From Holacanthus passer (lineage: Eukaryota; Chordata; Actinopteri; Pomacanthidae): 64,000 nucleotides of DNA. Positions 11,945 through 23,900 of the stretch are shown here, one piece after another; within the stretch, counting starts at the first letter, position 1; each line of letters begins with the position of its first letter. The position numbers were made by a program, and so were the translations under genes. The stretch is taken from positions 11,862,001 to 11,926,000 of the forward strand of contig JAFREQ010000011.1 in the NCBI GenBank assembly GCA_025331565.1, written 5' to 3'. The notes beneath the pieces are model-generated. The model did not search any database. It saw nothing but the letters and a program-made list of their open reading frames with translations, and was not told where the DNA came from.

Positions 11945-13780
11945 ATGGGAAACAACACCGGGTCGACTGTGGAGGAACTACAAGCTTGTGAGAGTCATCA
12001 GTGGTACAGGAAATTTATGACAGAGTGCCCGTCTGGACTTCTCACCTTCTATGAGTTCAAGCAGTTCTTTGGCCTGAGGAATCTGTCGGATACGTCAAAT
12101 GCCTACGTTGAGACTATGTTTACGACGTTTGATATGAATGATGTAAGATCATTTATCATCTTCTAGAGGGATAATATTTTTATTCTAATCTTAATATAGC
12201 AGTTAAGGTGAATCTCTAATTATGCTCATCATTAGTTGCTTTTTATCTTTACTGAATAACATTGACAGTGAAATGTTTTAAAACGGTATCCTTTGCACAG
12301 AAAGATGAAGAAGGTTTACTTCACATTGTATTTATTTATTTTCAGGGAGATGCTTCATAATAATTCTGCTAATATGAATAATCATAATAATATTCAATAT
12401 ACTAACAATATTGAAACTCTACTATGACTCTGACTGAAAATAAGAATTACAATGATCATGATCATCCTCATCAGAGAACCCACAAAGATTTTTTAAAACA
12501 TGTTTGTTTATTTGTTTTTATTTACCCCCCAGTTACATCTATCTCATGTCTGTTAATTGTATGAGCAAAGAAACTGATTCATCTCCATTCTTTAAAAGCT
12601 GTGTGTGTATTTTGCTTCAGTGCCAGCTTGTGTTTTCATTAGAGGAAAGTTGTTCATGTTATTTCTGCTAATAGAAATCTGTTTGAGAACAACTTAGTCT
12701 ATTAGAGAGGGGGCTTATCTCGTTGACGCTGCTTACCCAACTGACCCACAGCCTTAAATAAGACATGTTCAACTTCTTTTTAGATGCAGGAGAACTAGGG
12801 GCAGGGGAATTTTTCCAATTTAAAAAAGTGTTTATTCACTGATGAATGAATTTTGATCATTTTTGGAGGTGTGGAGCAGTATAGTAAAGTAATACATTGA
12901 AAGAAATTATAAACAACAACAGGCCTTCATTTCACAATTTGTCTTTTTAATGTAAGGAGTGTCCCTTGAATGTCACACTGCTAATGATAATGTTCTTCTG
13001 TGATGTGGTGTGCTTTTCTTCTGAAGGATGGCTTCATTGACTTCATGGAGTACGTGGCTGCTCTGAGCCTGGTGCTAAAAGGAGGAGTTCAGCAGAAGCT
13101 CCGCTGGTACTTCAAACTGTATGATATAGATGGGAGTGGCTGCATTGACCGTGATGAGCTGCTTCTGATAATCAAGGTGCGCATCAGCCTTCATGGCTTA
13201 GTAACAGTGCTAAAAAAAAATCTCAAGTACTGTCCTGGAGCAACCTGCTAAGACCACTCTGGTCTGAATCAGATACTAGACACAGAAATCCCCCGCCAGG
13301 CTTAGAGGAGTGTGAGACATGCTGAGTGAGACACATAGGTGACACTTAGCTGACATCTGCTGGTTGAAGAAATATAAGCAACAATTAATCAATGCATGTG
13401 TCATTTTTTTAACATGATCTCCTGTCTTTGTGTCACGTTAAGTCCATCCGTGCAATCAATGGAGTTCCCAGTGAGATGTCAGCAGAGGACTTTGCCAACA
13501 TGGTGTTTGACAAGATTGACATTAATGGAGATGGTAAGACCCGACGGTGAACTCTTGAGTCAGACATTAACCGCCATTATTCACTAAATATGAATCTCTG
13601 TCACCAGTAGCAGTGAAGGACTTGGGTTTACTTTGTGTTTATCTTCCAGGTGAGCTGTCCTATGAGGAGTTCATGGAGGGCGTTCAGAATGATGAAATGC
13701 TGCTGAAGACACTAACAGAGAGTTTGGATCTTTCACACATCGTCCAAAAAATCCAAGGAGAGATGAGGGCCAATAGCTAA
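11945..13780 (+). CDS. guca1a: Guanylate cyclase-activating protein (GCAP1-like), EF-hand calcium sensor
   Basis: Four coding exons, 11945-12142, 13027-13176, 13443-13533 and 13650-13780, give a 189-aa protein; this four-exon layout is that of vertebrate GUCA1 genes. It starts MGN, an N-myristoylation signal. The degenerate first EF-hand carries the typical CPSG. Three intact loops follow: residues 63-74 (DMNDDGFIDFME), 99-110 (DIDGSGCIDRDE) and 142-153 (DINGDGELSYEE). GCAPs activate retinal membrane guanylate cyclases in rods and cones when calcium falls after light, restoring cGMP. The sequence is closest in my judgement to GCAP1 (MTECPSG, EYVAALSLVLKG), but teleosts have several GUCA1 paralogues (a to g). 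The exact letter is uncertain. A C6orf132-like neighbour also adjoins human GUCA1A. The tandem GUCA1B partner found in mammals is not seen here. Confidence 0.92.
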
Positions 13781-14590
13781 TATTTCCAGCTTTGTGGACC
13801 TGGAAATATGCATTTACAGTCTGTTTCTAACTGTGCCACGGCTGAACGAGTGAAGACGTGGGCTCGGGATGACCCACAGATCATCATCAGGACGAGCGGA
13901 TGTGGATCAGTCTCTGGGTCGTTGTCAAAGTACAACACGACTATACTGGTTTAGTGTTTCCTCACAAATTCATGGGCCAGAAAAAACTTTCCATCTGAAT
14001 TACTAAATGAAAAACACAATATCTAAAATGCAAAGTTTGCCACCTCATAGCTTCTAATGCTTGTCACATGCACCGAAAAAACTATAACACATATTTGCAT
14101 GATATCTACTAATGTGACAGTGATAACAAACTGAAACAAACTGAAATGTTTCTAAAGACAAGTTGATAACTCATATTGTCCAACTGTATCAGTGTTGTGG
14201 TGCAACAGCTGTTGGAAAACAGCTGAAATGAAACACTGCATGTTTCTGTCCAGCTTACGTTAAAGTGCCATTATTGCCATGAATTCTACCCATTGCATGC
14301 TGTTTAACATTAAAACATGTCAAACTGTATGTGTTCAGGTAAAAACTACTATCAGCAAAATCCAGAGACCTCCTGAATTATAGTGTTTTACATACTGCGC
14401 AGTAAAAAGCCCCCTGAGATTTCCTTTCTTCTGAGCCATTGTAAAAATGTAGGTATTTTTGTAAACGCCTTTACAGCAAAGACCTTTTATACTCTGAATG
14501 AATAAGATGCAAAAAAAACCTACCTGCACTAAGGTAGATCCACTGGACTGTAGCTGTAATGTATATTTTAAAATAAACAAAAACAGTGAT
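13781..14590 (+). other. Probable 3' UTR of guca1-like gene
   Basis: No coding signal follows the stop codon. A polyadenylation hexamer aataaa lies at 14572-14577, which would give a 3' UTR of about 0.8 kb. Confidence 0.5.
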
Positions 14591-15095
14591 CAAATTCGTG
14601 CAACTTTCTTCTTTAATCTGCCTCTAGTCTGATAGACAGTTCATCTTCAGGACATCCATCCTGATGTAGAAGTAACCAGAAACAACAAGCTAACAGCAGA
14701 TGTTGCAGATGTTTAACAACTCTGACAAATTTTAAAAAATGAAGTTGTTCTTCAGGTGTTAGTTTCACAGCATTAGACATCCTGTCATCTGGGGTTTCCT
14801 ATATAAGTTCACACCTCAGATTTATTTCTGGTGCTGTCATGTCTGTCTGTGGGAGAGTTTATTTTTAACAAGGAAAAAGATTTCATGTTGATACGTGCAC
14901 ATTCCTAAAGTTAAATGACGGATGGTACAGAATGTACTTTTGAGTAACCCAATACATGGTGTTGTAATGTGTTGAGCAAGAACATCTGTAATTTATTGAT
15001 TTTTACCAGTTCTTTGTTTTCACTGACTCTTTACTTATTTCCATCAGAATTCATATTTTGAAAGATAAGATGGTCCACAGCATTGGTACAGGTGA

Positions 15096-15097
<2 letters not shown>

Positions 15098-15138
<41 letters not shown>
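15098..15138. repeat. (GT)n microsatellite
   Basis: About 40 bases of uninterrupted GT. Confidence 0.97.
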
Positions 15139-15139
<1 letters not shown>

Positions 15140-15245
15140 CTACATGCAGTTTAAATAACCAGCTCTGAGTGACACAAAGGGACTGGAAAATTTCACAAGA
15201 GGACTTTAAGTGCATAGCAAATAGTTTTTTGATGACTTGGTGGTA

Positions 15246-15521
15246 CAGTGGCTCCCAACTGTTTTGGCTTTTTGACAACTTAAAAACAAGTAAGTCAGGA
15301 CCTTTCACCCAGGTTATGGTTTTAATGTTGACAGTTTGAGAGAGTTTCATTGAACTGATCTTTAGAGGCATGAAAACAGAAGAGAGGAGAAAAACCTAAA
15401 TGTGTGTAACAGGAATATTATTTTTGAATCCCTTTAATCACTTGCTGACTCTTTACACTCCCTTTCATGTTAGATTTACGTAGCCTTTGGGGGGTCCTGA
15501 CCCTCAGGTTGGGAACCACCG
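15246..15521. mobile_element. hAT-type MITE candidate
   Basis: The left end reads cagtggctcccaact and the right end, reversed, reads cggtggttcccaacct. These are the 'CAGTGGTTCCCAAC' type of terminal inverted repeats seen in many hAT-derived elements. A second partial copy starts at about 27913. It has no transposase. The family call rests on the termini only. Confidence 0.55.
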
Positions 15522-16408
15522 CATGCATCATCCTTTGTAACGCTAAAGACAGTTCTCACCATGTTGGACCGAAAACACCCAGACAAAGGATCCTACAATA
15601 TCTAAGCCAAGATGCAAAAGGCATCATTAGCATCACACACAGAGCAGCAGGCTCACTGTGCATCTTATACTGAAACCAGGAAGAACCAAAGGCAAAGCGT
15701 GCAGCTGACAGCAGACACAGGCTCTCAGAGCCAGAAGTAGTTTCAGGGAGTGGTTTGTTATTGTCAGGTTGTTCTGGTGACTGTGAGCGACCGGATCATC
15801 ATCATCACCATCATCATCTGGCCACTTGTCTTGTGCTACTATTGTTCTATACTGTGGAAAGTCCCATCTGGCTGCCAGCTGAGTCAAGTCCTGTCAGTCA
15901 TAAACACTGTCTGCCTGGATGAGGGCCAACGTGGGGACGTTCAGTCTGGATGTAGGGCACTTATATTAAACCCTTTAGATGTACAGTCTGTTTAATGTCT
16001 CATCACACTCTTCAAGGCAAAAAGTGAGTCCTAAAAAGTTTAAATGGAAAAATGAAAAGCTCTCTTGTTAATGATAATGATTCACTAATTCACTGAAAAC
16101 AAAAACAAACAGATGTTTTTGAGTTGAGTCTTAAATGTGCCTGTAAAACAAACAATGCTGTAAATATTAATTATTTCAAAAAAATGGACATAATTGTGTG
16201 AACAAAGTCAAAAATAACTACTTTTACACTGCGTCTTATAAAAGCTCATAAAAAACTATGTATTATTTCTATATCACTCATTATTTCTAATGAGTCCTGT
16301 GTCAGACAATAATAAAAACCTCCTCCTCTCTTGTTAGAAAATAGTCCTCCGCACGCGCCGCGTGAAAAAAACTGCCCTCAGCTGCTCAGAAAAGGTGTGT
16401 CACCGGCG

Positions 16409-16416
16409 TGACGTCA
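16409..16416. promoter_or_regulatory. Consensus CRE (TGACGTCA) in irf6 promoter
   Basis: A perfect palindromic cAMP-response element within a CpG-richer stretch, about 250 bases upstream of the non-coding exon's splice donor. CREB/ATF-family proteins bind this octamer. Function here is inferred from position only. Confidence 0.5.
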
Positions 16417-16439
16417 CGGCCGTACCTGAGTTTCGATGA

Positions 16440-16662
16440 GGGAAAAGAGGAAGAGCCGAGCCGAGCGAACAGCACCTGCTCTCCCACATCCACTCTCCTC
16501 TTGTTGTTGTTCTCTCACACCTCGGTCCAGGTGATCATCTCTCAACTTTGTAGTTAAAGGAGAATTTTATTTACAGAGGAAGCAGAAGTTTTTTTCCCTC
16601 ACCCTCATCTGTTGGTCAGCAGGCCGACGAGGAAACTGCCTCCACTTCCTGGTTCTGCACAG
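16440..16662 (+). other. irf6: irf6 non-coding first exon (5' UTR)
   Basis: A donor CACAG|GTATGT at 16662/16663 pairs with an acceptor ctctcccgcag at 16873, five bases before the irf6 start codon. This implies a short 211-bp leader intron. The transcription start is not determined; about 16440-16500 is a guess from base composition. Confidence 0.6.
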
Positions 16663-16878
16663 GTATGTATGTCGTTGTTTAGTATCGAGTTGGTCGCTTT
16701 GTTTATTTGGATCATTTCTGTCTTTTAAAAAACATAAAGGTCGCTTCATACAAAACAAGCAAGGTGCAGAAATCAAGTTGCAGGTTTGAAAAGTCTCTGC
16801 AGGATTTACTTGTCGCATTGTTAGTGTATGCGGTTATGTGGTTGTGATCCTCTGTGGTTTGTCTCTCCCGCAGTCGGG

Positions 16879-17099
16879 ATGTCAGTGACCCCTCGACGTG
16901 TCCGGCTGAAGCCCTGGCTGGTGGCTCAGGTGGACAGCGGCCGATACCCGGGTCTGGTGTGGATCGACCGGGAGGCCATGCGCTTCAGGATCCCGTGGAA
17001 ACATGCCACAAGACACACACCCCAGCACGAGGACGAGGACACCATATTCAAGGTAACAGAGAGTGTGAGGTGGATGTGGATGTGTGTGTATGTGTATGT

Positions 17100-17133
<34 letters not shown>

Positions 17134-20100
17134 TTTACTCTGACAGCAGCATGGAAATGAGTCCTCTGGCTCTGCTGCACACACCTAGACACATGTTTTT
17201 TTTTCCTCCCATGTTTATTCAAGGTTTGAACTGGTTCCTACCTCTTAAACATTCTTTTAAAATGACCTAATTTTGCAGCATAAGCTTTGCATGTTTCTGG
17301 AGCCAGTTACATTAACAGGAATGATGGATCATATAGGTTGTGGGACAGGTAGCACTGGGTCTGTGTCTGTGTTGAGAATCCAACACTGTGATTTTGGGAC
17401 ACATGACATGAGTGCATTCAGTCTTCTTTTCACCAAACAAGACAGGAAACTAAAACATCTGTGCTGTTAAATTGTGTGGCAACGTGTACATGCTTCATGG
17501 GAAAGGAAGTATTTAGGAGTGATGTGTCCATTAAATTGTCTTCGTCTACTGGATATAATACATTTCATGGTTCATCACCAGGTCTCATACATGACGGACA
17601 AAACATTATCTATTATCTTGGATATTTATTCAGATTCAACAATGATGCATCAAGCACATCTGGAGGGAAAATAACAGCACAAATGTTTGGATCCTGTACA
17701 GAAATATATAAATGAGTGAAAGTATAAAAAACAAGACAGTGATATTGACACCTCTGTGTTATTGACATGTCCCTCCAGGCGTGGGCTGTGGAGACGGGGA
17801 AGTTCCGAGAGGGAGTTGATGAACCCGATCCCGCCAAGTGGAAAGCTCAGCTTCGATGCGCCCTCAACAAAAGCCGGGAATTCAACCTGATCTACGACGG
17901 CACCAAAGAGGTCCCCATGAACCCTTTGAAGATCTATGATGTGTGCGACATCCCACAGCCGCTCAGTAACCAGGGTAAACACTCACTGGACTCACTTTCT
18001 TCATCCACACTTCACCTCCATTTCACTTTAATATATTTACCATTTTTTTAATGCCGTCTCTCCCCACAGGGTCTTCAGATGCCGGTTCTTGGACTCCACA
18101 TGATGATGATGCTGGAGAGGAAGATATTCCAGATACACCGGAGTCTCTCCCTCCATATCCATCCAATGGTGAAGCACTTCTCCTCATATGTTATGTGTAT
18201 ATTTTTTATGTCCTATAGCAAAGAGTTTTATTGTTATTAACAGCTCGCTCTTCTCTCTTTCCTCGTCCAGGCACCAGCCCCTCTCCTCTCATCATGTGGT
18301 CTCCTATGGGCTCAGAGTCCTCCATGCAGCCTCCCAGTTGTCCCCCTTCAAATGAGGTGTGGCCCAAAGAGGAGCCTGCTAAAATCTGGCCTAAAGAGGA
18401 GCCTGTGGATGTGGAGATGCACCCCCCGCCCCTGGTTGACCTGCCCCCTGCTCCTCTGCCCGACCACTCGATGCAGCCCCCTCCTCTGCCCGACGTCCTG
18501 TTTGCCTCTCCAGAGACGTGGATCAGCTCCCTCCCCAGTAAGTGCTGAAAAATGGTGATCATAGTTAAGGAGACAGGTCACAAAAGGGCGCCAGCTTATT
18601 CCTTCCTTTAAAAAAAAAGCTCAACATTATCACCTCTCTCTAAATTAAAAGACCCTGTTACATTCAACCATTTTAATTCTGCAAGAAGATAGAAAACGTG
18701 AACTGTGTTAGAAAGTTGATCATAGAGAAGAAGGCAAATGATATTCTATAGATTTGTTATTGTAAATGAAAAGACCTCAACCAACCTGTCTATGACACAA
18801 AACCTCAAACCCACTGGTTCCAACTGGTTGCAAATATATAGTTTACATCCATATATAGTTTTTTAAAACAGCGATGTAGTTTTCCTAAAGTTTTTAGTAA
18901 GCAGCACTCAAAAGGAGTAAATAGTGCCTTTTGTTGGGGACTATTTTAGGACAGGGATTAATACACATTGGGTGAGCTGGTGAGTACTTACATCAGGACA
19001 GTGTTTGTGGGATTTACTTCAAATACACTACAGTGCCCACGTTCATCCTAATGTAATGAAGGAACATGTCAGCCAGTTAAACAGTGTGGCCATGCCGACA
19101 AAAAATGATTCAATGACAGTGAGAAAATAATTACCAGGCATATGTTTTAAACAAAACTTGAGGTTAAGGTGGGACAGATGTTTTTTGGGTGAACTGCCCC
19201 TTTTGAATTGAATTGAGGCCTGACTTTAGTTGCACATCAAACATGGTTTCAACATGTGTCCTCTCTGACCCAGTGACAGACCTGGAGGTGCAGTTCCAGT
19301 ACAGAGGGAAGGAGATGTGTCCCACAGCCACCGTCAGTAACCCGCAGGGCTGCAGGCTCTTCTACGGAGACCTCGGCCCCATGGTCAACCAGGAGGAGCT
19401 GTTCGGCCCCGTGAACCTGGAGCAGCTCCGCTTTCCCACCACAGAGCACATCACCAACGACAAGCAGAGGGTTTTCACCAGCCGCCTGCTGGACGTGATG
19501 GACAGGGGTCTAATCCTGGAGGTCAGCGGCCACGACATCTACGCGGTCCGTCTGTGCCAGTGTAAGGTGTACTGGTCCGGCCCCTGTGCTCCGAATTCAG
19601 CTGCACCGAATCTCATAGAGCGCCAGAGGAAGGTCAAACTCTTTTGCCTGGAGTCCTTTCTCAGCGGTGAGTAGAATTGTCACTTTTATTGGGACAATTT
19701 GTAAAATAACTCTAGTATTATTAATTAAAATTATCTACTTTTTTTTGTAATATTATCTGAGAAATAATTCAAATAAATGTGTGTGCATGGTGAGCAGGGG
19801 TGATAGCCCACCAGCGCGGCCAGACACCAAACCCTCCTCAGTTTGAAATCAACCTGTGTTTCGGAGAGGAGTGGCCCGATGGGAGGCCCCGGGAGAGGAA
19901 ACTCATCATGGTTCAGGTGAGAGGAAAAAAAAAAGTCTGAATAAAATAATGATGCTTCATGGTCATCAGGGGACGGACCAGTAATCAGGGGTCACACTCT
20001 TCATACTTCATACCTGTGAGGAGTTTACTCCATACAAATAGTAAACTGCATGGAAATATTTCACTGCTTGAAAAACAGTTTGCATGCATGTAAATGTGAA

Positions 20101-20549
20101 ATTTATCTTTATCATTTTCAAAATATATGGTAGCTTCATCTCTTAACACCTTTTTTTTTGTACAAGCTTCATATTTCTGTATTCATACTGAGGGACAACT
20201 AGTCATCCTTGTCACATGACTCATAGGATGATCATCAAGCCGTATTATTTTCATATTTTTGTGATTAGAGTCTCTGATTGTGTGACTCCTCACTGCTCCT
20301 CTCTCCTCTGTGCTGCAGGTCATTCCAGTGGTGGCCCGCATGATCACTGAGATGTTTTCCGGAGACAACACGCGATCCTTCGACAGCGGCAGCGTTCGCC
20401 TGCAGATTTCAATCCCAGATATCAAAGACAACATAGTGACCCACCTAAAGCAGCTGTACTGCCTGCTACAGACCCACCAGGGCCAGGACGGCTGGGTGTT
20501 GCCCCCCGGCCCGGGCCTGAACATTGTCCAGGCTCTGCAGGCACAGTGA
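16879..20549 (+). CDS. irf6: Interferon regulatory factor 6
   Basis: Seven coding exons: 16879-17052, 17779-17974, 18070-18168, 18271-18537, 19274-19666, 19798-19916 and 20319-20549. All phases join and the product is 492 aa (human 467). The N-terminal IRF DNA-binding domain spans about residues 5-115 and has the five family tryptophans at 13, 28, 40, 60 and 79. Arg84, a hotspot residue in human IRF6 clefting syndromes, is present. A Pro-rich acidic linker follows. The IRF association domain begins near residue 246 and includes VSNPQGCRLFYGDLGP, RLCQCKVYWSGPCAP and SFDSGSVRLQIS. IRF6 rather than IRF5 is supported by IYDVCDIPQP and WISSLPMTDLE. It is a nuclear transcription factor of keratinocyte and periderm differentiation. 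The linker is longer and more Pro-rich than in human. Confidence 0.96.
17075..17131. repeat. TG-rich microsatellite in irf6 intron
   Basis: Compound ggatgtg/tgtatgtg followed by about 30 bases of pure GT, starting some 25 bases after the donor of the first coding exon. Confidence 0.95.
18538..19273 (+). other. irf6 intron between linker and association-domain exons
   Basis: AT-rich, no recognisable element. Confidence 0.6.
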
Positions 20550-21420
20550 AGCCGCCCACACTGTGAACTAATGTATGTTTCACTCGGCCTCTCAGAGTTA
20601 CCTACTGTTAGCAAAGAAGTACTTATGTGTAATCGTATTTAGAAGTGTGCACAATATGCTTTAGGACTCGTATGCTTTTCTGTAGTGTAAATGTGCTGTG
20701 ACATTGCTTTTCTGTATATACAACTAGTGCCTTTAAGCCTGCATTACTCTGCATCGTGTGTGTGCAGGGATCGTAGACAGATGCGATGACTGCATGGGCC
20801 AAAGTCCTGCTTGCTGCAAGGGAACATTTAACCGAGTTAATGAGTTACAGAAATTGCCCTGTGCCTTATTTATCCTAAAGGGGTCAGTGATTAGCAAACT
20901 TTTCCAGAGTCAAGCATCAGGGAAGAATGTGGGTTTTTTTGACCTCATATATAAAGTTTTTAAAGCACACATTTAGTGAGGGATTTGTATATTTTGGATA
21001 ACCTAAAGGCAAATGTGAATTAAAGCATGCATGGTTTCTTCTTCCATCAGCTTGAGTTTCAGATCCCATCATCCTGTGAGCACATGTAATTAGGTGTATC
21101 AAATGTTTTAAACAAATGTTTGACAAAAAGTCCCATTTGACAGACATATCAGTTTTCTGGTCACCTGGCCTGCAGTTCTGTTTTCAGTTGTTTTATTTCT
21201 CCTTTTATATTGTATGATATTTTTGTATTCATATGTGTGATTTTAAGCCATTTATTGTATCCAGACAGCGATTTAACTAAACAACATTCACCTATTTGGA
21301 TCTGTTTGAATATGGATGCCACTGCACTTTGGGTGCTGATTTATGTTTTATGCCTAGCTGAATGTAAGTGCATTTACCCTGTGATTGCATGTTTATTTTA
21401 TCAATAAAAGAGCCAAAATA
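20550..21420 (+). other. irf6: irf6 3' UTR
   Basis: Non-coding sequence after the stop codon that ends in an aataaa at 21403-21408, giving a predicted 3' UTR of about 0.87 kb. Confidence 0.65.
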
Positions 21421-23900
21421 ACATTAGAGTTTATGAATTACTTTAATTATTACAAAAGTGTTTCTGGGCAAAAATATATCAGCTTTGCAGCCCTGATTCC
21501 CAGTTACCTTTTATTACCTGTGTCTTACCTGAGCTGTTAGATGTTGACTATTAGATGATTCCTGGTGTGAACATTTTTTTTTTCCCGCTCCAGCTGACTG
21601 ACTGGTTACTCTGCAGGTTGTCAGATTTGTGCCTTAACTGCATCTTCTGAATGTGCTCTTGCAGCACTGCTGACCTCCAGTGGTTTAGTTTAGTTTTGGT
21701 GCAGTGTTCACGTCAGCAGAGGGCCTGAACCTCCATACTGAGGTTGTTTGGTTATAGAAATTTATATTAACTGCAGTTATGATGTCATACTGATTAATTC
21801 TTGAAATGCCATAAATATTCTCTATACTTAAAGGCATCGGTGGAAGAAGTATTCAGATACATTATACTACCACAGTACTGCATCACAAGTCAAAATCCAG
21901 AATTCAAAATGTTAATAGCAAATGTAAAGATGTATTATTAGCAAGATTAAAGTAAAGTGTATTGAGTAAGAATTAACTCATAAGCAGGATGTTATTGTCA
22001 TAGAAGGACACTGTAGAGCTCATTCAAAACATTTTTCATACTGTTTAGTCGCTCAGTTTCGTTCAGATTTTTATGCAAAGTCAGTAGCCACAGCCGTCAA
22101 ATTTATATAGTGACTTAAAAGCACCATGTTTTTCTTTCCATGGAGAAGGAGTATAAAGTAGCAACTGAAAGTGCAGAAACTCAAAGTGCAGCTTCCTCAA
22201 AATTGTAAATACTCTAACTACCGTCCTTGATGTACCTTGTGCTGCTGCTAAACATGTGATTTGTGGAGGCTGTTATTTAGCCATTGGTTCTGCTGATTTT
22301 CTGAATGATATGAATCAAAACCAAGCCCTCATTATCACATTACATTTGAATGGGATAATGAATAGGTGACTCGTGTTAGTTCTCAATTTCGTTCACACAT
22401 ATTATGACTCCACAGTGAGATCCTTTGAATTCAGTGTCATGGCCCTCGTGCTCATTACATCACTGAGGAATCTGTTCTGGTTAATGTTTGGCAGCGTGAA
22501 TCAGAAGATACGGTGTCTTATTTGATTACACTTGTGTGGATTCAGTGGGGAGTTAGAGGCTGGAGAGAAGGAATATTGACAAATGACATGTAATGTGCTA
22601 CAAGTTGACAAAACCGATTAGGTTTCCTGTCTGCATCCCCCATAGGCCCCATATATACAGTATAAGAAGAAGGGGGAATTAGGAAAGAAACATGGAAGCA
22701 TTTAAAACTGGATGTTGAATAGAAATGAACTTGACTTTTATAGATTTTTAAATGGTAGTTTTATAAAGATATGACCCTTCTTGGAGAGAATTGGTAACAA
22801 TATCAATACTACAATGCAATGAACACATCTTTATCTTGTTGGATTCACATTTTTAGGAATAAACAAGAGTTGGAGATTTGTGCCTCAGTACTTTCAATCC
22901 CACTACATGGCAGCCTTGAAAACACAACAATGGTCGGGCACACAAGATCTCAAACCATTAAACTTTTCCATCGTAAGGTGATTTCTATCTGTAACCTTTG
23001 CTCAGACGGGATGCCACACTACAGATCTCACACCCTCAACGGAGGCAGATCAGTTTGCTACCGACGCTGGACTTTGTCCTTCCATTTTATGAGGAAGTCT
23101 TGGTTGTATAATGTTGTCGTCTGAGGAACAGGATTAAAACATGCGTTGAGGTTGTACTGAACAGTGAATACTACAGAGAAAGGTAACAACTACATTTAAC
23201 TGCCAGACTCAAAGGTAAGAACTGAATGGATTTCCATAATAAACTGAACGTCTTTATTATCATATATCTTTAGTATTTATGTAAGTGATCTGTAGTGAAG
23301 GTTTCCTGTGTGTTTGCGTTTCATTTAAGGCAATTCAAACAAAATCCACCTCGCCATGATCTTCCTCACACTCCTTATAGTGAAACAATCTTTGAACAGA
23401 TTATAGTTATTAAACAATTAGAGCAGATACAAGACTTGTCTGACTTCCCGTAAAATGCTCTTAACCGTTCACACTGTAGTTGTGTTTGAAATATGTCAGG
23501 ATTCATTTATTGTATTTAATCAAATCATTTACCTTTGGGCTCAATTCATCTACATTTGTGATAAGTGTTTAAAATATGAACTTGTGGAATATTCATATAT
23601 GTGTGTGTACTAAGAGCACCATAAAGATGTTACTGTCAGGTTGATGACAGTGATGTGTTGATAGGTGACTATAACTATTTGATGATTATTGAATCTATTC
23701 ATTAATTATACTGGCAGTTAAAAAAAGGTGTTTTCTTTAGTAAAGACTTCAGACATATGTGAAAGTTGGGTTTCTCAGTTAAAACTTAAGACTGATGGCT
23801 CATCAAAGTAGCAGATTGCTCAGTCAGCTCATACCATTGACATCACACATTTATGGTGTGTGTACTTCGTATCTTGTATCACAGGTGTGTTGTATCAGTA
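21421..23900. other. Intergenic region irf6 to eps8l3
   Basis: Apart from the repeat at 21836, no gene is seen. A weak donor-like AAAG|GTAACA near 23182 could end a non-coding eps8l3 exon, but nothing else supports it. The first coding exon of eps8l3 appears to begin at an acceptor at 23881-23884. Confidence 0.5.
21836..22210. repeat. Interspersed repeat, 'ggtggaagaagtattcagat' type
   Basis: Starts with a phrase typical of a very common teleost repeat (ggtggaagaagtattcaga), continues ccagaattcaaaatg and ends in agtaaat-type motifs shared with the copies at 7795 and 27710. No coding capacity. Confidence 0.55.

Larger units (their letters stand above)
14591..16400. other. Intergenic region guca1-like to irf6
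   Basis: Besides the GT repeat and the MITE candidate I see no gene. GC content rises after about 16330, toward the irf6 promoter. Confidence 0.6.

Noticed and set aside
16926..17222. His/Thr-rich minus-strand frames near 17 kb and 15.1 kb
   Set aside because: They are translations of GT/AC microsatellites.
22819..23124. 101-codon plus-strand frame upstream of eps8l3
   Set aside because: No domain, codon bias or splice context; likely chance.
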